Shown in pieces: positions 10,301 to 22,604 of a DNA stretch of 64,000 bases. A program made the position numbers and the translations under genes. Within the stretch, counting starts at the first letter, position 1. Every line of letters starts with the position of its first letter. The DNA comes from Moringa oleifera (lineage: Eukaryota > Streptophyta > Magnoliopsida > Brassicales > Moringaceae). The notes beneath the pieces were generated by a model that was given only the letters and a program-made list of their open reading frames with translations, ran no database searches and was not told the origin of the DNA. The DNA lies in NCBI GenBank assembly GCA_021397835.1, contig JAJFZO010000344.1, forward strand, positions 5,456,001 through 5,520,000, read 5' to 3'.

Positions 10301-11766
10301 TCACATTTTTCTCCTTCTGAGAACATTTCTTTGCAACTCTAGTCATAAAGTTTGCAATTCTCTTATCACCATATGCACGTGCACACTCATGCATGGGAAA
10401 GAAAGGAGGAAAGAAGCTAGTCTGTCCTTTATTATCCACATGTTTTCAGACTATTTTTCTTAATATGGTTGCAGCACTCGAGTTTCTTATCCCTCTTATG
10501 TTATGTATTGAGGCTTAGTTTGTAAATTTTCTGTTTTCAGGGAGGAAAAAGCACACTAGAAAACTGCCAGGTTTTACAGGTATGGAGATTGTTCCTCTTC
10601 TAGGTGTCTAAAGACAATTTTTATTGCATGTATGTGTTGTCTATATTATTCATATCATACTTCTACTTTTTTCCTCCTTTTTTTTTTTGGGTCTTCACAA
10701 CTCACAAGTATTATTCTCTGTCAAGCTGGCATCACTGTCCATGAATATTGATAGATCATTCTACTTCAAGCATTATATCAATTCTTTGTTAATGGTAAAG
10801 CCTGGTGATGGCTGGCTGTGCCTGAGGCTTTTATCAAAGTCTACCTAGTAATTCAGACACCATCTTAATCTTCTGACCTCAAAGATGCGATGCCCCATCA
10901 AGAATAGTGACAAAAAGGAAAAGGAAGAAAGGAACTGAAATGATCTTTTCCTGAGAGAACTTGTCTGGGGAACCATATGGAGAAAAATATTTAGTATTTT
11001 CTACTGCTTTATATTTACATCTTCGTAATATTTCCTTGTAACATCATCTTGTACTTATCTGTCTTTTCTGAAGCAGTTTTATTTGGAATTTAACTTCTAT
11101 TTACATTCGTATGTTGGAATTTTTATTTTTTTTTAGCAGAATATGTTGGAATAATTTAATCCTGATCTAGGAGCTGTAATGAGATTACATCAGACCTCAT
11201 CAGATTTCCCAAATTTGCTTGCCTCATCTATTATTTGAGCCGATTCCAGGATAACCTGATCAGAATGCAAGCAAAATTTCAAATTTCTGCTATGTCGGTT
11301 AATTTTTTGAAGTGCTTTGCAATTCTATTTGAAAATTTGAACTTATTGCACCACAAGAGAAGAACCAGTTTGTCTGAGAATCTGAACCACTATATATATA
11401 TAAGAACTGTTTTCATTTCCCTTATCTGTTGAATTCAAGTCCCTTATTCATGCTATGGAAATTAAAGAATGACTTTTTACTTTAATGTCACTCACTTCAG
11501 GCAACAGTCAATCGATCAAAGGGAAACAGGACTGAAATTTCTAGAGCAGATCTCATTCAGAAAAGTTCATATTGTCGGGTATCAGGTATCATCAAATCCC
11601 CTAATCATGCATGAGCTCATCCAAGAAAAGAATGTCCCAGAATATCCAACTTTGGATCTTGATTTGGCCTGGATGAACTTTAGGTCGAGACATGGATCTT
11701 CTTGAAGTGTCAGCATATGGGAATGTCCGTCGTGGACCAGTCTCTGGAGGATGTAGAATTCAATGA
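7309..11766 (+). CDS. HNH endonuclease domain protein (plant, At3g47490-like)
   Basis: Four exons: 7309-7719, 10541-10579, 11501-11585 and 11684-11766, giving 205 residues. All junctions keep frame with GT-AG borders. The N-terminal 80 residues are Arg/Ser/Pro-rich and look disordered or like a targeting region. The HNH fold starts with paired cysteines (CPGCLC, 121-126) and the D130-H131 catalytic pair in CHDYDHIVPYSK. It continues over the splice junction with GGKSTLENCQVLQ, which carries the conserved Asn, and with ATVNRSKGN. The C terminus is RRGPVSGGCRIQ. The family has the metal-dependent nuclease fold, but I know of no established plant substrate. Intron 1 is 2.8 kb, unusually long here, and exon 2 is only 39 nt. 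An 8-codon upstream ORF sits in the leader. Confidence 0.9.
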
Positions 11767-14700
11767 GCAATTCAAGCTGTAAGAAATTGTAAAAACTGAT
11801 TTCCAGAGAGAAAGAGAATAGCATCAAGTTTCTTATACTATTTAGATGTTACATTCCTTTTCTTTTAATAATCAATCTGTAAAGGAATCCATTGATGATC
11901 TTTTGATGCTTATTATGAGTGATCTGTCCACCTGTGCTTGAGAGAGTCTCACTCAGAAGGAGGGTAACTGGTAGATTTTAGCAATGCTCATGAAATTTTG
12001 TGTTCCTTGTACAGAGAAAGTTCTGCAGTTACTATACTTTAAGATCTTAAACTGAACATGAAATAGGCAGTGCAAGTTGCAGTTGGCAGTCAGCAAAGGA
12101 GAACAACCCAAGAAGAAGAAGACAGACTGGAGGAATCTGTTAATCAGTTAGCCCAAGTTGGTGCAGAATTTTCTTTCGAAGGGACAACCTGTGAAAGCGA
12201 GTTCTTGCACAGCAAACCTTTCAAGTCATTAAAGTGAGTTGTTGTTAGCTAAAGAGATATGGGACAGAAGTCCTGGTCCTGGGACCAGGGTAATGTTGAT
12301 CTTAATCAAATCATTTAGGTCTTGATACTTAAACTTGGGGAATTCAGCTGCAGCACATAAAATGATTTGCTATGGAACACAACATTAAAGGTGCCATCTG
12401 AATTCATCTTTCCAGGTTTGGCCAGAAAGTTTTGCCAAACATGTCAGGTATGCATACCAGGTTGGAGAATGGGTACCTGTCCTCCGGGATATCTAGTTCA
12501 ATATGGTGTCTCTTTGGTAACCTGTATATATAGATTATATTTCTTATTATTAAATAATATAGAAAACCCAAATAAATCAAACATCTTAAATATCATATAT
12601 CAAAGCAAACCAAAAAAAAAAAGAAAATTGAAGTCTAACATCACAAATGATGGCAGTGAAGAATATAATTTGTAAACACCAGATGAATGTGAAATGAGAT
12701 GCTGAAATGACAAAGACAGGAATGCTAAACCCAAATCTATCTCATTTTATTCTAAATTTAAAGAAAATATTATTAAAGTAATTGATATTATTTAAGTTAA
12801 AATATTAAATTTTATATCAGTCAAAAATTACAATTTCAAAATAAATTTAAAATTACTTTGATATCAAAATGAACAATATATAGAGTATGATATGTTGCGA
12901 ATTAAAGCAATATAATATTTAAGTTATTTTCAAAACAGAATCATACATCAAAATCAGCTTAAACATAATTTAACAAATAAAGACATAATTTAAAAAACTT
13001 AAAAAATCTTGTCCAAGTGCAAGAATTCACTGTTTTTTTTTTTCTTTGGAGGGGTTTACTTAACAAATAAGAAAGAAAAAGCATTGACTTACATCTCAAA
13101 CTATAACTCAACTTTTTTTTTTTAAGAAAAGGGAAAAGATATTGTGAAGCACTTTTTAGGTAATGGAGATGAAACTATGATTGCAAAGGGAAGCAGGCAA
13201 CCATGGAAGTGGTGAATCCATTTGTTATATAAGTATGGTGTTGCCATCACTTCCCACTACCAAATAGAAAAGTCAAAAGCTTCATTTCTTCTTTTCCTTT
13301 TCTCTCTTTTTCTTTTATGGCAAAGTAAAGCTTTACATCCACACTTTCTTTCGTGGGATGCTTTAATTCTCAACAACTATTTCTTTTCCTTTTAGCTAGA
13401 CGTTCACCAAAAAAAAAAAAAAAACATTTAAGTGACTTACCCATTTTGGCCATCCTCACTGAAATCCTTAATCCTGTATTGGGTGCCATACACGCGTCCC
13501 ACATAACTCTTCCCCTACAAGATATGATTGTGGGTTTACTTGGTTGAAAATAACCCTAACACTTTCATATTGAAGCCTTGCCTTTTGACTTTAGTGCAAC
13601 CTTTTTATGTAATGCTACTCATTCACCAATGAGCTATGCTTTTTCTGGGCTTTTTAGATTAACACTTAGATCAACATTAATGGGTCTTTAAGGCTAACTC
13701 GTAAAACTAGAGCCACTAATGTTAAATTTAACAGGTTAGATCTTAAAATAAGTTTTCTAAAACTTTGGATGAGATATTTTATCATAACTTACTTTTAATT
13801 GAATAAAACTGTATAATTACCATTGAAAACGAGTTTACAACTTTCAACATTACCCATGATCATATAGTTGTCTTGGTTAATGACTCCAAAGGCACTACAA
13901 CAGGGAATGTAGTGGGGGATTGACTTCTTGGAGTTTGCAATGATTCAGGTTTTACTTTGATGAAAAAAGTCAACATTGTTAAGTGGGCATATACCCTGCT
14001 TTAAGTGCACTTAATGACTTTCGAGTTTATTACGGAGACATTGAAAATGTCAACGGTTAAATTAATCTGCCCAATCGGATTAATTTAATCATCTTTCTGT
14101 CAACTCTCATCTTCAAATTGAGCCACTAAAGAGGAGTATCTAGCATATTTGAAATAGTATAAGGATACCTAATAAATCAAAATCATTTGGGTTGCTGTGT
14201 TATTAACACAACCAATCAAAAATGGCCTAACTCAGACATGTGATACTAAAGGTTAGGCTTTTTGTATTGCCTTTTTGCCAAATTGGTGAAGCCTGCAACT
14301 TGGTTTTGCTGAGCAAACTCCTGGTATTGCCCTTCAAGAACTGGCTGATTGCTTTCCTGCAAAGAGAAAAGAGCAAAAAGGAAAGAAAGCAAAAGCAAGA
14401 GAGAAATACCAAAAGGATTCATGGCATTAAGTGCAATTGGGTCCCATAACAACCCACCTATTTCTCAGTTGTGGTCTGTATTTGCTGCTGCTCTCAAAAT
14501 ATCTAAGCAATTTCTCATTCATGGACCAGGAGCACACACATGGGTGGTTTAGATTTTGATATACCCATTTGACTTTTCCTATAAAGACATGTATGTAGAT
14601 GAGTTCCACCAATAAATAATCCATATATCCATATATTCTTCCAGGATTGAGAAAGGCATTCTGTGTTTTGCCACTAGTTGCGGGACAAAGTGATCAATAT

Positions 14701-15729
14701 CAATGGCACTTAACTGATCTTCTTCTGTCACTCAGGATCATTGTATCTTCTTTTTTTAGTACCTTGAGGATCTCCCATTGGAACATCAGCTTAATGCTTG
14801 AATTTTCAGCTGTTTCCCATCGTTAAGATAACAAGAAGAAAGACTTTCAGCCTTAAACTGTGTGGAAAACTTCAACTTCGTGTTGGTTCACTTCTCATTA
14901 AGTCAAAAGAAAAGAAGAAGAAGAAGAAGAAAAAGCTTACAGAACAGGGATATTAAAGAATTTGCTTCAAAATTCTGCCTTATCCAGCAAGTTGCATGGA
15001 TCATTTGGCCCTGAAAAGGAAAGCCGACTTGGCTTTTTTTCCTCCTTTCTTTGAATAAGTTCAAGCTTATCTGCAGAAGCGGGGGAGGGGGTGGAAGAAT
15101 TTTGATTTTCATATTTGATTTGTCACAATCTTCCTTTGAGCCCCACTTACTCCCTCCAGCATTTGTTGCATTGCTGTTAGCAGCAACTTATTCTGCAGCA
15201 CAAGCTACGAAACTTCTTTTCCATTACCTTTTCTACAGAAGACACTCATTTTCCGCTTACTTAAAAGAACTATCTTCAATGACATGCCTTAACTTTCTTC
15301 AAACAGTAAGGACGATGGAGGAGCAAATGATTTATTTCAAGCTGTTATAAGAAAAATACATAAACAGCATATTTCGACATTGGCACATCAAAAGATCTCT
15401 CTCCAACTCTATCACAGTATTTCACATATATAGAGATATGTACATCAACACAGCTTAGCAAACTCAGTAAAACAAACAGCACCTATTCATAAGTTTACAA
15501 GACAGTAGCTTCCCCTCGATATTCCCCCGCACTAGTGGAAATTAAGAAATTCTGACTTCTTGGCTTCCTTGATCTCAGTCAACTTGCTAGCTAATTTTGT
15601 CTGCATTGTGCGTAGTGAACCAAAATTATCCACAAGTAATGATAACTGGTACGGACTCCATTCAAGAAGTCAGGCTCAGACCTTGCTCTTCTGACCTAAA
15701 ACCAAGTATTTAGACAATAAGCCACCTAT
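11767..15729. other. Intergenic region between the HNH and CDF genes
   Basis: About 4 kb without a supported gene. The first few hundred bases are HNH 3' UTR. 12700-13120 is AT-rich. A promoter-like TTATATAAG occurs at about 13234 without a recognisable gene after it. A perfect short inverted repeat lies at 14057-14088. A splice-acceptor-like pyrimidine tract on the minus strand lies near 14370 (see findings). 15360-15729 is probably 3' UTR of the Dof gene. Confidence 0.5.
14057..14088. repeat. Perfect 11-bp inverted repeat with 10-nt spacer
   Basis: TTAAATTAATC at 14057-14067 and its reverse complement GATTAATTTAA at 14078-14088. It could be a homeodomain-type ATTAAT double site or a small foldback. 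Its function is unknown. Confidence 0.6.
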
Positions 15730-18605
15730 TCAAGAGTTCTCGTGGAAGTTCATTGATCTAGACAAGGCTGCAGGGTTTGCCCGCAACACTGGAGAGGTTT
15801 CTGCTATGTGATTCTTCTTCTCGTTACCCTTTGGCTGGAAGGCCTTGAACAGCCCTCCTCCACTAAGTGATTCATTCTTAATCCCAAGCGTTGCCCATAT
15901 GGAACTCTTGGCAGCTTCATTAGGATCATCAATTCGTAAGGTCTTTGGCACCAAAACGGATCCCTTTTTCTGTTTTGATATCTGTTCTTTCTCCACATTA
16001 TATTGTTGAACTGTGTCACCATCCCTCGAATGCTTCCCCAGTGTAGGAGAATGTAGACCAGAGCTTGGAGTATTTTGGTTTGAGGAAGTGGAAGGTGACT
16101 GAGGAGACAACCAAGGCATAGTCCAGGCACTTGGGGTAGCACAGTTCCAATAAGGTGCAGGGTAGAACGACATCGGATATCCTGAAGGGCAAAAGCCTGA
16201 CGGGGGTACTGCAGAACCCCATGGATAAGGCCAAGGAACACCAGGAAGACATGGAACTGGGGAAGGAAACCCGTTAATGTTCCTCATCAATTGCTCTTGT
16301 ACGCCGTTTCTGCCTCCTTCCTCCAATGAGTTGGAAACTGTAACTGAAGATCCACTTGAGCAATCATCACCATTTTCTCCACCTCTGCAAGGGACTGGAA
16401 TTCTTTGTTCTTCAGAACTGTGAAAACCATTACGGGTACCATTCAGAACCTTTTTGTCCCCAAGCTTCAACACAGATGCCATGGAATCACAAATTGGAGC
16501 ATCCAAGCCAAAGCTAAGGACCCTGCCATTGCTTTTCAATGAGGGGTGGTTTACCCCGTTTGGAGCATCAATTCGTGCTGCTTGAAGAGCCTCCGAGATG
16601 GTGATGTGACGATAATGTGAAGCTGAGTTCTTGTTCTTGCGCCGCCCAGCTCCAACTGGCACATTCCTCATGGTACCGCCTGCAGTCCAGTATCTTTGAC
16701 AGGCTTTGCAGAAATATCTGGGTTGGTTGATATTGTAGTTGTTGTAGTAACAGAATTTTGTGTCCATGCTATTGCAGCGGGGACACGGGAGTATTTTGTC
16801 TGGCTTCTTCAGAGTTTTCTCTTGAGAATTTATTGCATCACTTTGTTCTTTCTCAGGCTTCACACTCTTCGATTTTGCACTTTCTTCATCAATAGAGGGT
16901 GTCTTAGGGTCCACAGTCGTCTCTGGCATTGTTTCAGGATTTGTTGACTCCTCTGTATTTTCAGTTTGAGCATCATCGTTTTGCCCAGTATCAGAGGCTT
17001 TTTCCATTGAAGAATTCTGAAAAAAATCCAGTGTTTTCTTTAAGCAATTGACCAAGTTAACAAACAAAACTTTATAGGTAAGAACATACAGTCCTAACCA
17101 GCAGGAGAACAAGAATAAAAAGAATAAGTATAAAGAAAAAGGTAAGACAGGCCGCTAATTCAATAGAACATATTCTATCAGTTCTTTATTAAAAAACCTT
17201 TTCTCTTTCTGAATCTTTTTCAGTCGTTTGTTGTAGACTACATAGGTCGCATCGACACCATCAAGGCTATAAACCAAGGGAACTGCACAGGTTTCTGGAT
17301 ACTTTGATAAACTCCTTCACTATAATAAAAGAATAAAAGATTCCCTAGAAAAACCAACGAAAATAAAGGGCTAAAAAGAAAACTGATATTGGAAGACGAA
17401 CCAAATCCTGAAATCTTCAAGGGAAAGACAAAAGGCTTAAGGTGGAGTCCAAAACCATAATTCACTCAAAATGATTATTACCATTCAAAATAATTAAGGG
17501 TACCCCATAAGCAAGAGGAGAGAAATCAACCCATAAAGCTAATGATATCTTAAGTCATGCAGTCCAGAAGATCTTGATTGGTAACAACCAGAAAATCAAA
17601 AAAAGTGTTCTGGCCTGAGGAATGAAGTAAAAATTTACAAGTAAGCAAAGGTGCATATTCAATCTGCAGGCTGAAGAGCAACTTAACTAAAATCAAAGTC
17701 AAACAACCCAAATGGAACTTTCGAGCAAAGATGCCTGAACTTTCATTGCTAGAAGAAAAGACTGAATAGACTAGAAGTGTAAATCTTGGATTCTTGAAAC
17801 CAATGAACTTCAATAATAATCAAAAACTGGTTCAGAACTCAGTTTTCAGGTGACAGAATGTCAATTCTAAAAAGTTAAATATGCAAACATAAACTAAGAG
17901 TTTCTTTGAAAAAACAGAAAAATCATGGGTGAAATATTTACGAGCTAATTAGGTTGCCCAGAAAACAGGAAAAGGACTACAAGGTGAAGGTTATGTTTCA
18001 AATTTTTTGTTCCCATAAATGGAAAAATTCCAACTTATTTGATATTCACTGAGTCGCAGATAAAAGAGCTATCACCAGAACAACCAGAAAACCAATGGCT
18101 TAAAAATCACAAATTCCCTTTTCTTTCCTGACATGTCTCAAACTTCCAAGCACTAAAACCAAACCAAAGGCATAAGTAAACCTTTTAATGAAAAATCAAA
18201 TCTTCAAATCAAAATTCCAAAAACTACCTTCTGCGCTTCAAAAGCAACAGACGGAAAAAATGAAGAAATTGAAAGCAGGGGCAGAGAAACACTACCTCTG
18301 CTAGCTAACAATACCAAACAAAGAGAAAAGTGAAAAAGTAAATCAACCCATCAGCCCTTTCACCATTCCAGAAAATGGGTCACCCTCAAAAACCGGAAAA
18401 GAAAAATCCAATCCGCTCACTCTAAAAGCGGTACCTTATCTGCTTTGTCCTCCTGTTCTTCATCTTCTGTATTCCTCTCCATCTCCACACCAGTAGTCGT
18501 GGGAGAATCCAAGTCTTCTGCGGAGATCGTCGGATTCTCTCCGTCCGCAAGCAACGGAATTCTCTTGCCGAAGAGCTTGATGGTAGGGTCTTTAGTTTCC
18601 TGCAT
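15730..18605 (-). CDS. Cycling Dof factor, CDF3-like zinc-finger transcription repressor
   Basis: Two exons: 18605-18435 and 17016-15730, separated by a 1.4-kb intron, giving 485 residues. Exon 1 opens with [14 protein letters not shown], the CDF N-terminal motif that binds the TOPLESS co-repressor. The Dof finger is CPRC-X21-CKAC with Zn ligands C135, C138, C160 and C163, followed by [21 protein letters not shown]-terminal CDF motifs follow: [28 protein letters not shown] (the FKF1/GI-binding region), GLFKAFQPK and [19 protein letters not shown]. CDFs are clock-controlled nuclear factors that repress CONSTANS and FT and, for CDF3, act in stress tolerance. An in-frame ATG five codons upstream (18620) could add MVPEK. 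I preferred 18605 because family members begin just before xDPAIKLFG. Confidence 0.95.
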
Positions 18606-19139
18606 TTTCTCGGGTACCAAACAGAGCAGAGAAAAGAAGGAAAGAAACGCGCGAGAAAAGTCGCTGCTCTTTTTTTTTTTTTTTTCCTCGTTTTTTTTCG
18701 CTCGATGATCTTTGCTGGCACTGAGCCTACTATATGGTTAAGGCTTTTGATCCGTTTAAACGAGAGGTGGATGCCACGTCAGCATCATTGTTTAATTTTC
18801 AGCCACAAGTTTTTGTGGCCTTTAGATTTTCTTTTCTTTTTCGCCAGAGTAATCTTCTGATTCATAGGGTTGCACAGAGAGTTTGGTGCACCAAGTTGAT
18901 CCAGCTCAGCATCTTATGGGGGCGGACTACCAAAATTTATATGCCGACAGGTACGTGGCAGGGTCTTATTGGTCAGAGTAAATGACAAAATTGTCTAGTG
19001 CTGGGACGGTTTCCATATCTTTGAACATTTTGGAGTTCAAACAGTGAAATTGATTAACAGCGCTGGGCCTGTCAGCATTTCACATTAATTATGTGCCCTT
19101 CACTTTCTGTCTCCTATTTTTTGGCATTTTCCTGTGACA

Positions 19140-19142
<3 letters not shown>

Positions 19143-19172
<30 letters not shown>
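19143..19172. repeat. (TA)n microsatellite
   Basis: About 14 TA units, followed after a CA interruption by a second short TATATATA tract up to about 19182. Confidence 0.85.
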
Positions 19173-19175
<3 letters not shown>

Positions 19176-21500
19176 ATATATACCAGAAAGGAGATAATGA
19201 TAAAAAATAAAACAAATTTATATATTTTATGTGTTAATATAAAAATAAATTATTTACTATACTTTGTTTTTAATTAAATCTTTTTAATTTTTTATTAATT
19301 TATATATAAGTTTTTACTTTGATTTAAATTTTACATTTATTTTTATTTTTTAAAAAACTATTAAATTCAAAATAATTCAAAATTTGTTAAATACTGTAAA
19401 TCCTTTTACAATTTTACTGAATTTTTGATAATAAATTTTTTTAAATATATATATATTTTAGATACTCAAAATTTTAAATTTTTTTGTGACTATAGTTTAA
19501 ATATTTTTATTTTTGAAATTGTCAAATAAAAATATGTTAAAATAAAAAAATAAAAACAGATTTAGACCAAATTTATATTTTGCGTATAAAAATGATCCAA
19601 AGAAATTACAAAAATTTTAATTTGAAAACATGAATAATACATAGTTTATTTTAATATTTTATCCTATTTACATTTTAAATCATATATAAATATCTGATGA
19701 AATAAAATAATTAGTAAAAATTACAAACCCTTGCTGAGTAAAAGTAAAAAAAAAAAAAAAAATTGTAGATCAAAATAAATTAAGTGTCAAAGTTCTGGAT
19801 AAAAAATAATGTAATGCTTGACCAGTAAAATATTTTAACAGCATAACAATAATAACACTTCAAACCATTGGGTTTAAGTTCACATTTTACCACATCATTG
19901 TTATATATTTTATAATTTTTTATATTTTCTTATAATTTTCAAATTATGTTGAGGAATATATGAAAAATCAAAAATATATATATTCATCATAATTATTTTT
20001 TTTTTTAAGTTTTGGAAGCTAAACTAATTATGGACAAATTTTTATTTCTATTTTATTATGAAATTAAGAAACTAGCTATGTCCTTTAAAAAAATCCCATG
20101 AGGATCTGAGTGCCCAAAAGGCAATATAGATAAAGATTTGGTAGTTGGTCTCATGGGTTATGGAGCTTTCAATAGGACAGTGGAGACTGGTAAGCACATC
20201 TTTGCTGCTTTAGATTAATGATTTCTTAAAGGTTCATGTCATTACCAAATCCTGTTCTCAATGCATGGAATTATCTATTACTATGAATTTACCGTTGCGT
20301 TTTTTTAATATGAAATTTCAAAGATATTTTTATAATTTGTAATGATAATATATATAAAAAAAATGAATAATCTAACCATTAATTGTAGAGTAAATATCAT
20401 TTAAATTTGGAAGAATATATTATCTTTAAAAATTAATTTTAAACTTCAAAACATATTCAAAATTGATCGAAAATAATTTAATTAGATTTTAACTTAAATA
20501 ACTATATAAATCAAATATGTTTTCGTTTACATGCCTAAAGATTAACTTAAATATATTTTTCTGACTTATTTTGATTAAATTTTTTAATTTTGAATAATTT
20601 TAGACTCATAAGTTATTTATTATAAATTTTTCACATATCTGACAACAAATTTTTTTTTGAAATTATTTTTAATATTCAAAATACTTTGATTTTTTTAATG
20701 ACAGTTTTAATTTTTTTTTACAGTCATAAAAATTTTAAGTTAAAATTAAATAACACAATGTTTTTAATTTAAATTTTTTTATTTTATTATATTTACAATT
20801 TAAAAAATAAATAATATAAATAATATCTACTATTAATTTTGTTAAATTATCACGTACCATAATTTTCTTAAGCTCAATACAACTCAAATTAAATATTGAT
20901 TTTATTACAATGTCCTATGCAAACTGTGTTATAAATTCACCCTTTTTTAAACCTAAATTACTCTTGTTTGTGCCTCAAACAGAAAAATACTATTGTTTAG
21001 TGTATATTTATACATGCATATGGGTATATTTGTCTTTTTAATATCTCTTCCAAAGCAATTATCCTAACCAATTACATTTCCCCTGAACTAGGGTTCTCTC
21101 AACTTCAAATTAATTTGAAGATTTTGAGAAAATAAAAAAAGTATTAAAAAATTTGGAAAAATAAAAGTTAATATGATGATTAAGTTGATAATGAAAAGTT
21201 TGAGTTGAAATTCAAGACTAGCGAAAAAAAAAATCCAAAACAAAAAATCAGGGGAAGAAAAAGTGCACACCTTTACATTACTTTATGACGTGGCGATATA
21301 CTATTGGTGAATTTTATAAAATACGGTAGTTGCTTCTACACGCAGCAATCACCTGAGATTTGCTTCTTGAGAAATATAAAATCAACGGCCATTTGCGCCA
21401 CATCAGTTGAACAAATCTTTTTCAAGTGGGACCCAGTCGCAAATCTTCAAGTTGGAAAGTCATAAACCCAATTACTTCAAAGCAGCGCATACTTTCCAAA

Positions 21501-21524
21501 CACGTGTCCTTTGTCGGACACGTG
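21501..21524. promoter_or_regulatory. Palindromic pair of G-boxes
   Basis: CACGTGTCC at 21501-21509 and its exact reverse complement GGACACGTG at 21516-21524, with a 6-nt spacer (TTTGTC). Each half is a full G-box/ABRE (CACGTG), bound in plants by bZIP and bHLH factors. Further ACGT cores nearby are at about 21289, 21653, 21777 and 22111. No target gene could be identified, so regulatory activity is inferred. Confidence 0.6.
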
Positions 21525-22407
21525 TGCGTCATCCACAATGCCTCACTGTTCTTTCCGCCTTTTTTGGCCTTTATTATGCAAGGTTTGCTCAGAGGGCGCC
21601 ACGCGTCCCATTGAGCATGAAATTTTATACTCTGGAAAATTTACTAAAGGGTACACGTAGAGATGAAAGGAACCCAGCAAAACGACATAGCTTTTCATCT
21701 TTCGGCCTAAAAAGGTCAACCGATACGTCTTAACTTAATCAGATACTTAAAGTTGGGATTAAAAATATAACCAACACGTCTGACTCAGAAAGTAACTATG
21801 AATTTTGGATTTGTTAATCCAGGACGGCCGCGTGGGCGGTTTAGGGATATTATAAGAATACCCTTTTGTTTCTTTCTTAGATTTTTTAAATACGCGATTA
21901 AGCCAAATCCTGATTAGGATAGGTTAATCCAATAATAATTTTGCATTTTAATTTAGCCATACAGTAACCTCGTATTTTCAACATACACGTTACGAGAGAT
22001 TATGATAATAATAACAATGGGCAGTAGGTGGAGATCTTCAGAGAAAAGGGAAAACAAAAACAGTGGGGTTATTTTTTTAAAAAAAAAATCTGAAATAACT
22101 TAATGCAAACACGTGTAAGTGAAAACAGAAAGAGAACAGAAAATTGTATTTAATTGCGATAGTTGGAGAGAGAAATGGTGAGATACAAAAGATAAAAGAG
22201 TGATGGTGCTTAATCAGCCTTCGGAAGAGACGAAAAGGTGTTTCTGGGTTGAGTTGTGTAGGCTGCTATAGTAATTTTGGAGAATTCAGATGGGAGATCT
22301 GTTTGGTTGCTTGGAAATGGATGAGGGGAAAGAAGGCCCAGGAAGGGAAAATCTTTTCAGGGTAGTTAGTAGGGCTATTGGTCCTGCTGATAAACATATA
22401 CCGAGAT

Positions 22408-22431
22408 GGGCGGGGAGTAGGCACCCCGCCC
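22408..22431. repeat. GC-rich perfect hairpin, 8-bp stem
   Basis: GGGCGGGG (22408-22415) pairs perfectly with CCCCGCCC (22424-22431) around an 8-nt loop. It stands out against the AT-rich surroundings. It may derive from an old transposon, or be part of a structured RNA. Confidence 0.6.
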
Positions 22432-22551
22432 TTCAGTTTCAGGCAGTGTATCCCCAGATTCTGACTTTTTAAGGAAATAAGATTTCTTTGTTTGGTGGGT
22501 ACCCGCCTAACTGAAAAACCTAAACCTGGCCGAGAGGACATAGCAGTCACC

Positions 22552-22604
22552 TTGGGCTGAAATTAGATTAGAGCCAGCACGAGCCACTAATCTGATCAGC
22601 CCAA
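22552..22604. repeat. Imperfect inverted repeat, 16 paired bases
   Basis: TTGGGCTGA (22552-22560) pairs with TCAGCCCAA (22596-22604), and AGATTAG (22565-22571) with CTAATCT (22587-22593). A 4/2-nt internal loop separates the two stems and the apical loop is 15 nt. It is shorter than a normal plant pre-miRNA. Confidence 0.6.

Noticed and set aside
14246..14452. Possible secreted peptide with hydrophobic N terminus (GISLLLLLSFLFALF)
   Set aside because: The hydrophobic run is the translation of a polypyrimidine tract ending in CAG, a splice-acceptor pattern, so the signal peptide is probably an artefact.
15070..15165. Possible miR482-like foldback (GGGGGAGGGGGTGGAAGA opposite TCTTCC and CCCCACTTACTCCC)
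   Set aside because: Pairing is broken by large bulges and neither arm matches a known mature miRNA.
16696..16947. Plus-strand ORF opposite the Dof zinc finger
   Set aside because: It is the antisense shadow of the conserved Dof exon.
22290..22472. 60-codon ORF in the hairpin region as a protein gene
   Set aside because: It has no family resemblance, no splice-linked partner and biased composition. It is more likely non-coding.
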